Made by a program: the position numbers and the translations under genes. 64,000 nucleotides of DNA from Chamaelirium japonicum (taxonomy: Eukaryota; Streptophyta; Magnoliopsida; Liliales; Melanthiaceae): positions 1,488,001 to 1,552,000 of the forward strand of contig CANTAL010000024.1 of NCBI GenBank assembly GCA_947650365.1, given 5' to 3'. Below, piece after piece: positions 25,631 to 36,670 of the stretch (the stretch's first letter is position 1; every line of letters begins with the position of its first letter). The notes under the pieces were generated by a model, which was given only the letters and a program-made list of their open reading frames with translations, ran no database searches and was not told the DNA's origin.

Positions 25631-25945
25631 ATGACCAACTACAAAGAGATTTACCTGATAGATAGTGCAATAACTCAGACCATACTGAAACACAGAAAAT
25701 TCTTTACAAATATTGAATATAATTCACGTATGGTTACTACAGTGGCTGGCCCTACTGATATAGTTACAGGGTCCGGAAGAGCCCATATTCTTTTACCAAA
25801 TGGTACTCATTTGCTAATTAAGGATGCTCTATACTCAGAAAATTCCAGAAGAAATTTACTGAGTTTCAAAGATATCCGAGCAAATGGATATCATTTAGAA
25901 ACTACAAATGAAGGCAATCAAGAATACCTCTGCATCACATCTTAG
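25631..25945 (+). pseudogene. pol: Copia pol, protease region
   Basis: 104 codons in frame 2. The N-terminus has LIDSA, with D11-S12-A13 at the position of the aspartic-protease active site in Copia (usually D-S-G or D-S-A). The rest (GSGRAHILLPNG, ALYSENSRRNLLSFKDIRANGYH) is the segment joining protease to the GAG-pre-integrase domain. It ends at a TAG (25943-25945) in phase with the following integrase frame, so a single nonsense mutation separates the two. The true upstream start of the polyprotein is not recognisable. Confidence 0.85.
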
Positions 25946-25963
25946 AACGGAGAGCATATTTCC

Positions 25964-26992
25964 ATGCTAGAAAAATGCTCAACCCTATCTTTTGGGTTAT
26001 ACTTTACCCACATTGGGGTTATGGAGTCATATGCCACTCACTTGAACCAGAAGTTCACAAATCCTGACGATTTGGTCCTTTGGCATGATAGATTAGGTCA
26101 CCCAGGGTCAGGAATGCTTAGAAAGATCATTCATAATTCTTATGGTCATCCTCTTAACAATCAAAGTTTGACTTTTCCAAAAGACCATTTTTGTGACCCT
26201 TGTTCCCAAGGGAAGTTAAACACTAGACCTTCTTTTCAGAAAATAGAGATAGAATCACCTACCTTCCTGCAGAGGGTTCAAGGTGATATCTGTGGTCCTA
26301 TACACCCTCCTAGTGGTCCATTTAGATATTTTATGGTCCTAATAGATGCATCTACTAGATGGTCATATGTGAGCCTACTCTCCACTAGAAATTTAGCATT
26401 TTCTAGATTATTATCCCTGATTATCAAACTTAGAGCTAGTTTTCCTGATAACCCTATCAAATCTATCCGATTGGATAATGCAGCTGAATTCTCTTCTAAA
26501 ATCTTCAATGACTTCTGCACATCCATCGGAATAGAAGTCGAACATTCTGTCCCCCATGTCCATACCCAGAATGGCCTTGCTGAAGCTTTTATCAAGCGCT
26601 TGCAATTAATATCTAGACCATTACTCTTACAATCCAGACTTCCAATTTCTGCATGGGGGCATGCTATCTTGCATGCTGCTAATCTTGTTAGACTCAGACC
26701 TACTTCATACCATAATTTTTCTCCTACACAACTTGTGTCAGGTATTCAGCCCAATATATCTCATCTTAGAAATTTTGGATGTGCTGTGCAGGTCCCTATT
26801 CCCCCTCCAAATAAAACTAAGATGGGTCCCCAACGTAGATTGGGGATTTATATAGGTTTCGACTCACCTTCAATCATAAGATTCTTAGAACCCTTAACAG
26901 GTGATCTTTTTACTGCTAGATTTGCAGATTGTCATTTTGATAAGATAGTCTTCCCGCCGTTAGGGGGAGATAAAGAAGTTTCTAGGCAATGA
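25964..26992 (+). pseudogene. pol: Copia pol, GAG-pre-integrase and integrase region
   Basis: 342 codons, same frame as the protease part. The zinc-binding HHCC motif is intact: H41, H46, C77, C80 (WHDRLGH .. CDPCSQGK). The catalytic D,D-35-E triad is present: D108 (QGDICGP), D171 (RLDNAAEF) and E207 (NGLAEAF). The C-terminal part ends with the conserved RRLGIYIGFDSPSIIRFLEP block. Integrase inserts cDNA into host DNA. The first Met is not a real start; the polyprotein reads in from upstream. A TGA at 26990-26992 interrupts it and the same frame then continues. This is the best-preserved domain in the element. Confidence 0.92.
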
Positions 26993-27037
26993 CCTGTTCC
27001 CGAAGAACGGCGTGAATTATCGTGGAATACTTTCACT

Positions 27038-27502
27038 ATGTCTCATTTAGATCCTAGATCTCCCCAATGCGAGATAGAAGTAAAAAGGATCTTGTATTTG
27101 CAAGATACCACAAATCAATTACCTGATGCCTTCAATGATGCAACTAATGTAACTAAGTCGTTTGTTCCAGCCAAGAATGTACCTGCAAGAATTAATATTC
27201 CAACTCCCACTAATGAAACTGCTGCACGTCAGAAACGTGGCAGACCTATAGGTTCCAAAGATTCAGTTCCCCGGAAGAGGAAGTTGTATGAGAAATCATG
27301 CCCTAAAACTCTAGAAGAAGTTGAGGTTCCAGAAGAACCTGGTCATAATGCTCCAGAAGAGATTATGGACCATATTTTTCTAAAAGAAAATATTTCCCAA
27401 CGGCCAAATTTCCCTCAAACTCCTGAAGAGATCCCTGCAGTGATTATGGATAAGGTACCGGTACCAAATAATAAGAGCTCAATATTCCATATGAGGGGTT
27501 AA
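27038..27502 (+). pseudogene. pol: Copia pol, integrase-to-RT linker
   Basis: 154 codons in the integrase frame. A lysine/arginine-rich stretch RQKRGRPIGSKD (about residues 68-79) and an acidic, proline-rich tail are typical of the linker between integrase and reverse transcriptase in plant Copia. It ends in TAA (27500-27502). The frame reads on as IWDRKEIVIDD until about 27535. There a deletion removes the end of the linker and shifts the frame to that of the reverse transcriptase. Confidence 0.8.
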
Positions 27503-27543
27503 ATTTGGGACCGAAAGGAAATAGTCATCGATGACATAGAACT

Positions 27544-28044
27544 GATTGGCCAAAATCGAGAGAAGCTATTCAAGCTGAACTTGAATCTCTCAAGAAACGT
27601 GGAGTATTTGGACCTATAGTACAAACACCAAATAACGTAAACCCTGTAGGTTTCAAATGTGTGTTTGTAAGGAAAAGAAATAAAAATAATAAAATCGCTA
27701 GATAGAAGGCAAGGCTTGTAGCCCAGGGATTCCTGCAGAAACCCAGGATTGATTATGAAGAGACATATTCCCCTGTTATGGATATAATTACGTTTAGATA
27801 TCTTATTAGTCTCACAGTTTCTGAAAAACTAGAGATGAGGCTAATGGATGTCGTAACGGCATACCTATACGGGAACCTAGACACAGATATTTATATGAAA
27901 ATCCCAGAAGGATTCAAGTTGCCTGAAGCAATATCAAAAGTCCCAGAAGGATTCAAGTTGCCTGAAGCAACATCAAAGAGTGCGCACTCGATAAAACTAA
28001 GACGAGCATTGTACGGCCTGAAGCAATCCGGAAGGATGTGGTAA
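27544..28044 (+). pseudogene. pol: Copia pol, reverse transcriptase N-terminal half
   Basis: Frame 1. From 27544 the translation reads DWPKSREAIQAELESL, the usual RT start block, followed by GPIVQTPNNVNPVGFKCVF and KARLVAQGF. A TAG at 27703-27705 lies just before KARLVAQGF. MDVVTAYLYGNLD holds the first catalytic Asp region. A 39-bp tandem duplication (27903-27941 and 27942-27980) repeats PEGFKLPEA in frame. The part ends at TGG TAA (28042-28044) in the conserved YGLKQSGRMW block, where a nonsense codon replaces the usual residue; the same frame continues at once. Confidence 0.88.
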
Positions 28045-29151
28045 AATCACCTTAGTGAATACTTGTCTAGGGAAGGTTATAAGAATGATCCCATATGCCC
28101 ATGCGTTTTCATAAAGAAATCAGAAAATGGATTTACTATAATTGCAGTTTATATGGATGACATAAACTTGATTGAGACTCCTGAAGAGCTCAAGAAAACT
28201 TCTGATTATCTAAAAAGGGAGTTTAAAATGAAAGAACTTGGTGATACTAAGTTTTGTCTCGGCCTGCAGATCGAGCGTAGCTCTAGTGGGATTTTAGTAT
28301 ATCAATCGTTATATACTGAAAATTTGTTAAAGAAATTTAATATGGATAAATGTCACCCACTAAGTACTCCCATGGTAGTTAGACCTCTTGATATTCATAA
28401 AGATCTATTTAGACCTAAAGAGGAACATGAAACTATTCTTGGTTCTGAAAAACCGTATTTAAGTGCTATTGGTGATTTATTGTATTTAGCTCAATGTACT
28501 AGACCAGATATATGTTTTTCTGTTAATCTATTGGCTAGATATAGTTCAGAACCGACTCTTAGGCATTGGAATGGAATAAAACAAATATTTAAATATTTGC
28601 GAGGAACCATTGATATGGGATTGTTTTATACTTGTGGTACTCCTCACTTGATTGGTTATGCAGATTCAGGTTTTCTCTCTGACCCCCATAAGGGTCGATA
28701 CCAAACAGGGTGTGTATTTTTGAATAACAATGCAGCTATTTCTTGGAGATCGACTAAACAAACACTTGTGGCTACATCATCGAACCATGCTGAAATATTA
28801 GCCCTGCATGAAGCAAGTAAAGAATGCATATGGTTGAGGTCACTTGTGCAGCACATCAGCAGCAGTTGCCAGTTGGCATCCATTACCAAAGAGCCGACAG
28901 TTATCCACGAAGATAATGCCGCATGTATTGCTCAAATTCAAACTGGCTTCATCAAGAGAGATCGAACAAAGCACATCTCACCAAAGTTTTTCTACACCCA
29001 CGAGCTTCAGAAGAAAAGGGAGATTGAAGTCAAGCAAGTACGGTCAAGCGACAATCTTGCGGATCTCTTCACCAAAGCTTTGCCCAAGTCTACTTTCCAG
29101 AAGATGGTATACGGCATCGGACTGCGACGGCTCAATCACCAAACAAATTGA
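28045..29151 (+). pseudogene. pol: Copia pol, RT C-terminal half and RNase H
   Basis: Open from just after the 28042 stop to a natural TGA at 29149-29151; the first Met at 28063 is internal. The RT active site YMDD is intact (codons 28150-28161, residues 30-33 from that Met). LSTPMVVR, PYLSAIGDLLYLAQCTRPDI and RHWNGIKQIFKYLRGT follow in family order. RNase H carries D in GYADSGFLSD, E in SSNHAEILALHEASKE and D in HEDNAACIAQ, then KHISPKFFYTHEL and DNLADLFTKALP near the C-terminus. These domains copy element RNA into DNA and remove the RNA strand. This portion alone looks undamaged. Confidence 0.93.
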
Positions 29152-29509
29152 TATAATAAGGAGGAGATATAATCAGGGGGAGAAATATAATAATGTAATC
29201 AGGAGGAGATATAATCAAGGGGAGAGATGTAATAGTGGTAATATAATAGTTAGGAGGAGGGCATCCTGAAGATGCAAATTTATGCGCGCTGTACTCTTTT
29301 TCCTTTGGTAGGGTTTTTCCCACAGGGTTTTCCCATCAAAGGTTTTAACGAGGCAGCATTATGCGCACCCACCATAGTTCCTGAAGAACTTGTTCCTAAA
29401 GAACTAAGGTTGTACTCTTTTTCCTTTGATAGGATTTTTCCCACTGGGTTTTTCCATCAAAGGTTTTAATGAGGCAATCATTGATAAATAGTGGTCATCC
29501 AAGGGGGAG
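29152..29509 (+). other. Copia 3' UTR with repeats and polypurine tract
   Basis: 29155-29270 has tandem purine-rich copies around GGAGGAGATATAATCA. Two 65-bp copies of a TACTCTTTTTCCTTTG..GAGGCA block follow at 29291-29355 and 29412-29476; a block of this kind is common just before the 3' LTR in plant Copia elements, usually single. The polypurine tract AAGGGGGAG (29501-29509) directly abuts the 3' LTR and would prime plus-strand DNA. Confidence 0.85.
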
Positions 29510-29664
29510 TGTTATGAAACGGTGGTTGCATCGGATATGGATACCCACCAGATAAAGACCCTTGGATTCAAGAGATTTAGAGATTTACCCCGTCTCTATC
29601 CCTATGGCATATTATGCCTATATATAGGGGCTTTGGTGAATAATAAGATGAGTTTTTCCCAACA
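29510..29664 (+). repeat. 3' LTR of the Copia element
   Basis: 155 bp, identical in length to the 5' LTR with three substitutions. TATATATA lies at about 29618-29625, and the LTR ends in CCCAACA. Confidence 0.95.
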
Positions 29665-29669
29665 ATTAA
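29665..29669. repeat. Target-site duplication ATTAA, right
   Basis: ATTAA directly after the terminal CCAACA of the 3' LTR, matching 23160-23164. Confidence 0.9.
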
Positions 29670-29925
29670 TTAATTATATAATTAAATCAATATTTCTTTC
29701 TTTAATAATTTAAATAATTAAATCGGTACATAATTTAAATATTTAATAATATAATAAAAAATAAATAATTAAAATAATTAAATAAGGTTAAAAAAAATAT
29801 TTATTTTACAAAAAACATAATTATTAAATTATTTAAATAATTTGATAATTAAATAATTAATTAATTTAATTTAAAAAAATTATAATAACATTACTATGAT
29901 AATCATAATAACGTTGAGATGATAC
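29670..29925 (-). repeat. A/T-only module split by the Copia insertion, right part
   Basis: Continues the module of 22496-23159 and ends at the standard ATGATAATCATAATAACG boundary followed by a minus tail. No gene seen. Confidence 0.8.
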
Positions 29926-32900
29926 TATTAAGAAGTGGAGTTTTGAAATTTAGATTCCTTCTTACTTCACACCTGTACCCGTGGCTAATGTACTTGAGTA
30001 GGACTTCTTCTCTCTTTTCTATTTATTTATCACTCTGTTCTCTTCTTTCTTATTCTCTCTCTTCTATGGAGTGTTGGAATTTAGATTCCTTCTTACTTCA
30101 CACCTATACCTATGGCAAATAGACTGGAGCAGGACTTTTTATCTTTTCTCTCTTCATTTATCTCTTCGTTCTCTTCTCTTCTCTTCTCTCTCTTCTGTCT
30201 TTGTTTCTCTCACCATTTTCTTGTAATTGGTCGGCTGGGCTCGATATGTTCGTACTGATAACATATTATGTGATGGGAGAAAAAAAGAGCCGTCATATGT
30301 GCTACACCCTAAAGGGGTCATATATTATTTATAGAGTAACCCAATCCAAGGGAGAAGAGAGAAGAGAGAATAGAATGGAGAGATTTAATTATATTATTAA
30401 GAGTGGAGTTTTGGAATTTAGATTCCTTCTTACTTCACACCTATACCCGTGGCGAATGGACTGGAGTAGGACTTCTTCTCTCTTTTCTCTTTGTTTATCT
30501 CTCCGTTCTCTTCTCTCTCCTTCTCTCTCTTCTGTCTTCGTTTCTCTCTTTGTTTTTTGGTGACTGGTCTGCTGGGCTCAACATGTTCATGCTGATAACG
30601 AATTGTGAGATGGGAGATTACTTATTTATTTTATTTATTTTAATTAATATTTCTTTAAATATTATAAAGAATATCGTTTCATTAAATATTTAAATAGTAT
30701 CATCTCAATGTTATTATCTAAATATTTAATTATAAAAAATTACATTATTATTAAATAATTTATATAAATTTATGAGCACAAAAAATATTTTATTTCTCTT
30801 CTTCTCTCTTTATTTATCTCTCCGTTCTCTTCTCTCTTCTTCTTTCTCTTCTGTCTTCGTTTCTCGTACCGTTTTTTTATGACTGGTCGGCTAGGCTCGA
30901 TATGTTCGTGCTAATAACGTGTTATGAGAAGAGAGAAGAGAACATAGAGATAAATGAAGAGAGAAGAGATAAGTCTTACTCCAGTCCACTCGCCAAGGGT
31001 ATTGGTATAAAGTAAAAAGGAATCTAAATTCTAAAACTCTACTTCTCAATAATATAATTAAATCTCTCCGTTCTCTTCTTTCTTTTCCTATGGATTAGGG
31101 TTTCCCATAGATTGCTAAGGCCCTAACTAAGCATACCCTATAAATAATATACAACCCCTTTAGGGTGAGGCATGTTTGACAGCTCTCTCTTTCTCCTAAC
31201 TCACAATACGTTATCAGCATAAACATGTCGAGCCCAACCGACTAGTCGCAAGAAAATGAAAAGAGAAACAAAGACAAAAGAGAGAAGAAAAAAGAAGAAA
31301 ACGGAGAGATAAATAAAGAGAGAAAAGATAAAAAGTCATGCTCCAGTCCATTCATCATGGGAATAGGTATGAAGTAAGAAGAAATCCAAATTCCAAAACT
31401 CCACCTCTCAATAGTATCATCTCAATGTTATTATGATTATCATAGTAAATTCCAAAACTTTCTTTATTTTAATTAAATGATTAATTTAATTAAAAAAATT
31501 ATAGTAACATTATCAGCACAAAAAGAGAAAAAGTCCTGCTCCAGTCTATTAGCCATGGGTATAGGTGTAAAGTAAGAAGGAATCTAAATTACAAAACTCT
31601 ATTTCTTAATTTTTATATGACACCTTTAGGGTGGGGCACATTTGATGGATCTTTCTTTCTTCTACCTCACAATATGTTATCAGCACGAACATGTCGAGCA
31701 CAGCCTACCAGTCACAAGAAAATGAAAAGAGAAATGAAAACAGAAGAGAGAGAAAAAAAGAGAAGAGAAAATGGAGAGAGAAATAAAAACAGAAAGAGAG
31801 AGAAAAAGAGAGAAGAGAACGAAAAGATAAACGAAGAGAGAAGAAGTCTTGCTCCAGGCCTTTGGCTACAGATATAGGTGTGAAATAAGAAGGAATCTAA
31901 ATTCCAATACTCAACTTCTTAATATTTATACGACCCCTTTAGGGTGGAGCACATTTGACGTCTCTTCCTTTCTCCTATCACACAATATGTTATCAGCATG
32001 AACATATCGAGCCCAGTCGATCAGTCATAAGAAAACGAAGAGAGAAATGAAGGCAGAGGAGAAAGAACAAGAAAGAAGAGAACGGAGAGATAAACGAAGA
32101 CAGAAGAGAGAAGAAGTCATACTCTAGTCCATTAACCACGGGTCTAGGTGTGAAGTAAGAAGTAATCTAAATTCCAAAACTCCACTTCTCAATAATATAA
32201 TTTACACTCGCCATTCTCTTCTCTCTTTTCCCATGGATTAGGGTTTCCCATAGATTGCTTAGGCCCTACGTATACTTACCCTATAAATAATAAATAATTT
32301 ATGACCCCTTTAGGGTGGGCATGTTTGATGCTCTCTGTTTCTCTTATCTCACAACACGTTATCAGCACGAATATGCCGAGCCCAGCTGACCAGTTGTAAG
32401 AAAGTAGAAAGAGAAACGAGGCCAGAAGTGAAGTTTTGGAATTTAGATTCCTCCTTACTTCACACCTATACCCATGGCCAAAGGATTGGAGTAAGACTTC
32501 TTCTCTCTTCTCTCTTCATTTATCTCTTCATTCTTTTCTCTCTTCTTCTCTTTCTTCTATGGAGTTTTTGAATTTAGATTCCTTCTTACTTCACACCTAT
32601 ACCAGTGGCCAATGGACTTGAGCAAGATTTCTTATTTATTCTTTGTTTATCTCTTTGTCCTCTTCTCTCTTTTGTCTTTGTTTCTCTCTCCGTTTTCTTG
32701 TGACTGGTCGGCTAGGCATGGCATGTTCGTGTTGATAACGTGTTGTGAGATGGGAGAAATAGAGAGCCGGCACACGTGCCGCACCCTAAAGGGGTCGTAT
32801 AAATATTGAGAAGTAGAGTTTTGGAATTTAGATTCCTTTTTACTTCACACCTATACCCGTGGCGAATGGACTGGAACAGGACTTCTAATCTCTTATCTAT

Positions 32901-34990
32901 TCGTTTATCTCTCCGTTCTTTTCTATATTTTCTTCTCTCTTCTGTCTTTATTTCTCTCTCTGTTTTCTTGTGACTAGTTGGTTGGGCTCGACATGTTCTT
33001 ATTGATAATATATTGTGAGAAGAGAGAAGAGAACCTAAATAAAATAATATAAATAACTCTAGTTATAATAATTAAATAGAAGTCTGTTCTTATCTTCGTT
33101 CTCTTTTGTGGAGTTTTGGAATTTAGATTCCTTATTATTTCACACTTATACCCGTGGCCAATGGATTGGAGCAGGACTTCTTCTATCTTCTCTTTTTGTT
33201 TATCTTTACGTTCTCTTCTCTATTCTTCTCTCTCTTCTCTCTTCTTCTCTCTCGTCAGTAGAGTTTTGGAATTTAGATTCCTTCTTACTCCACAGTTATA
33301 CCAAGACTTCTTCTTCCCTTCTCTCTTTGTTTATCTCTCCGTTCTGTTCTCTCTTCTATCTAAATAATTTAATTAAATAATATAATTATTTAATTAAGGG
33401 ACAAACGAAGACAAAAAAGTGAAGAGAATAAAGAGATAAATAAAGAGAGAAGATAGTAGAAGTCTTACTCCAGTCTATTCGCCATTGGTATAGGTGTAAG
33501 GTAAGAAGGAATCTAAATTCAAAAACTCTACTTTTCAATATTTATATGACCTCTTTAGGGTGCGGCACGTGTGATGGCCCTCTCTTTCTCCCATCTCACA
33601 ACACGTTATCAACACTAACATGTCGTGCCCAGGCGAGACAAGAAAACGATGACAGAAGAGAGAGAAGAAGAGAGAAGAGGAGAGATAAGCGAAGAGAAAA
33701 GAGAGAAGAAGTCCTGATACAGTCCATTGGCCACAGGTATAGATGTGAAGTAAGAAGGAATCTAAATTCTAAAACTCCACTTCATAATAATATAATTAAT
33801 CTTTCCATTCTCTTCTCTCTTCTCGCATGGATTAGAATTTCTTATAGATTGCTTAGGCCCTAAGTAAACTTACCCTATAAATAATATACGACCTCTTTAG
33901 GATGGGGTATGTTTGACGACTCTCTCTTTCTCCCATTTCATAACACGTTATCTGCACGAACATGTCAAGCCCAGCCGACCAGTCGTAAGAAAATAGAGAG
34001 AAAAACGAAGACAGAAGTGGAGTTTTGAAATGTAGATTCCTTCTTACTTCACACCTATACCCAAGGTCAATGGAATAGAGTAGGATATCTTATCTCTTCT
34101 CTCTTCATTTATCTCTCTGTTCCCTTCTCTCTTCTTCTATCTCTTCTGTCTTCATTTCTCTCTTCGTTTTCTTGTGACTGGTTGGCTGGGCTCAACATAT
34201 TCGTGCTGATAACGTGTTGTGAGATGGGAGAAAGAGAGAACTGTCAAACGTGCCCCACCCTAAAGGGGTTGTATATTATTTATAGGGTAGCTTAGTTAGT
34301 ATCTAATCGATCTATGTTAAACCCTAATCTATGGGAGAAGAGAGAAGAAAACGGACAAATTTAATTATATTATTGAGAAATGAAGTTTTGGAATTTAGAT
34401 TCCTTCTTACGTCACACCTATACCCACGGCCAATGGACTGGAGCAGGGCTTCTTCTTTTTTCTCTTATAATTTATCTCTTTATTCTCTTCTCTCTTCTTC
34501 TCTCTGTTCTGTCTTCGTTTCTCTCTCCGTTTTCTTGTGATTTGTCGGCTGGGCTCGACATGTTCGTGCTGATAACGTTTTATGAAATAGGAGAAATAAA
34601 GAGCCGTTAAATATTCCCATCCTAAAAGGGTCGTATATTATTTAAAGGGTAAGCTTACTTTGGGCCTAAGCAATCTATGGGAAACCCTAATCTATAGTAG
34701 AAGAGAGAAGAGAACGGAGAGATTTAATTATATTTTTGAGAAGTGGGGTTTTGAAATTTAGATTCCTTTTTACTTTATACTTATACCCATGGTTAATGGA
34801 CTAGAGCAGGACTTCTTGTCTCTTCATTTATCTCTCATTTCTTTTCTCTCTTCTTCTCACTTCTCTCTTATCTCAATAAGTTATAGCACGAACATGTCGA
34901 GCCCAGCCGACCAATCAAAAGAAAATAGAGCGAGAAACGAACACAGAAGAGAGAGAAGAAGAGAGAAGAGAAAGAATAAATAAATAAAGA
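29926..34990. repeat. Mosaic repeat array, second copy of the triplicated segment
   Basis: Minus PBS cores at about 30250, 30587, 30906, 32727, 32997, 34201 and 34564; plus cores at 31209, 31675, 31988, 32357, 33604, 33946 and 34879 (decayed). The part 30565-33400 is collinear with 19400-21640. Shared joints include the T/A leader after a minus P block (30620), the A-to-Q joint near 31515, the unique 33025-33095 stretch and a TCTAAATAATTTAATTAAAT stretch near 33360. No gene seen. Confidence 0.85.
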
Positions 34991-35870
34991 GAGAAGAAGA
35001 GAAATAAAATATTTTTCATGCTCATAAATTTATATAAATTATTTAATAATTTTGCAATATTTTATAATTAAATATTTAAATAATAACGTTGAGATGATAC
35101 TATTTAAATATTTAATGAAATAATATACTTTATAATATTTAAAAATATTAATTAAAATAAATAAAATTAATAAGTATTCTCCCATCTCATAACACGTTAT
35201 CAGCACGAATATGTCGAGCCCAGCCGACTAGTCCTAAGAAAACGGAGAGAGAAACGAAGACAGAAGAGAGAGTAGAAGAGAGAAGAAAATGGAGAGATAA
35301 ACAAAAAGAGAAGTCCTGTTCTAGTCCATTCGCCAGGGGTTTAGGTATGAAGTAAGAAGGAATTTAAATTCCAAAACTCTACTTCTCAATAATATAATCA
35401 AATCTCTCCATTCTCTTCTCTCTTTACCCATAGAATAGGGTTTCCTATAGATTGCTTAGGCCCTAAGTAAGCTTACCCTATAAATAATAAACGAACCCTT
35501 TAGGGTGGGGCACGTTTGACTGCTCTCTTATTCTCCCATCTCACAATATATTATCAGTATGAATATGTCGAGCCTAGCCGACCAGTCATAAGAAAATAGA
35601 GAAAGAAACGAAGACAGAACAGAGAAGAAGAGAGAAGAGAATGAAGAGATAAATGAAGAGAGAAGAAGTCCTACTCCAATCCATTGGCCACAGGTATAAG
35701 TGTGAAGTAAGAAAGAATCTAAATTCCAAAACTCCACAGAAGAAAGAGAAGAAGAGAGAAATGAATGGAGAGATAAATAAAGAGAGAAGAAGTCATGCTC
35801 TAGTCCATTGGCCAAGGGTATAGGTGTGAAGTAAAAAGGAATCTAAATTTCAAAACTCCACTTCTCAATA
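34991..35870. repeat. Inverted A/T fragment and two plus repeat units
   Basis: 34995-35180 is the reverse complement of the A/T segment at about 30610-30800. Plus PBS cores follow at about 35195 and 35548. Near 35740 the tail joins a further Q-T unit without P and B. No gene seen. Confidence 0.8.
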
Positions 35871-36670
35871 GTATCAACTCAACGTTATTATAATTATCAT
35901 AGTAATGTTACTATAATTTTTTTAATTAAATTATTTATTTATTAAAATATTAAATAATTTAATAATTTAAATAATATAATAATTAAGATTTTAGTAAAAT
36001 AATTAATTTCTCTAATTATTTAATTATCTATTTATTTAATTAAATTTATTATTTTATTTATTTATTATTATTATATTATAAAATAATTAAATTAGGTAAC
36101 TATTAAATTATTTAAATTATTAAATAAAAAAACTAATTATTTAATTATTTAATTATGTTATTAATTTATTTTATTAGAAATTTCTTAAAATATTATTTTA
36201 TTATAAAATAATTAAATAAATAGTCAATTATTTAAATAATTAAAAACTTATTTAGTATAGAAATATATTAAATAGATTATTTAATTAATCAAATAAATAA
36301 TTTAATTATTAAATAATTTTATAATTAACTAAATAATAATTAAAATAAATTATTACATAATTATTTGAATATATAGATAATAAAATATTTTTTTAAAATA
36401 ATTTAATATTATTTTAAATTATTTATTAAATATTTATTTATTTTAATATTTAAATAATAAATAAATTATTAAAATTATTAAGTTATTTAATTATATAGAT
36501 AATTAAATATTTATTTAATTATTTAAAAAATTAATTTATTAAACTAATTAAATTATTTAAATAATAGAAAGTAAAGAAGGAAGATGAGGTATACTTTAAT
36601 TTTTTTGCTTTAAAAATAATTTATATTTTTCTTTATAAAAATTTAAAATATTATAACTGTTATGCGATCG
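35871..36670 (+). repeat. Near full-length A/T-only module, plus orientation
   Basis: About 800 bp of A/T between a tail ending CTCAATAGTATCAACTCAAC and the GATCGTTCGATCGGATGG boundary that leads into a P block. This locus shows the complete forward order T-A-P-B. No coding potential. Confidence 0.85.

Larger units (their letters stand above)
23165..29664 (+). mobile_element. Ty1-copia LTR retrotransposon, structurally complete, coding-dead
   Basis: A 6.5-kb element with 155-bp LTRs (TGTTATG..CCAACA), PBS, long leader, gag remnant, pol in Copia order (protease, integrase, reverse transcriptase, RNase H), 3' UTR and polypurine tract, flanked by ATTAA. The LTRs differ at 3 of 155 positions, which suggests a recent insertion, although so short an LTR dates poorly. 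Integrase lying before reverse transcriptase defines Ty1-copia rather than gypsy. Gag is shrunken and internally triplicated. Pol has stops at 25943, 26990, 27500, 27703 and 28042 and a deletion/frameshift near 27535-27544, so the element is non-autonomous. Since the structure is otherwise intact and the LTRs are similar, it may have moved with proteins supplied in trans. The exact Copia lineage is not assigned. Confidence 0.95.

Noticed and set aside
28844..29269. 141-codon plus frame overlapping RNase H
   Set aside because: A shadow in another phase of the recognisable RNase H reading.
23165..29664. Endogenous pararetrovirus or gypsy element
   Set aside because: Integrase lies before reverse transcriptase, LTRs and PBS are present, and no movement protein or envelope-like frame is seen; this is Ty1-copia.
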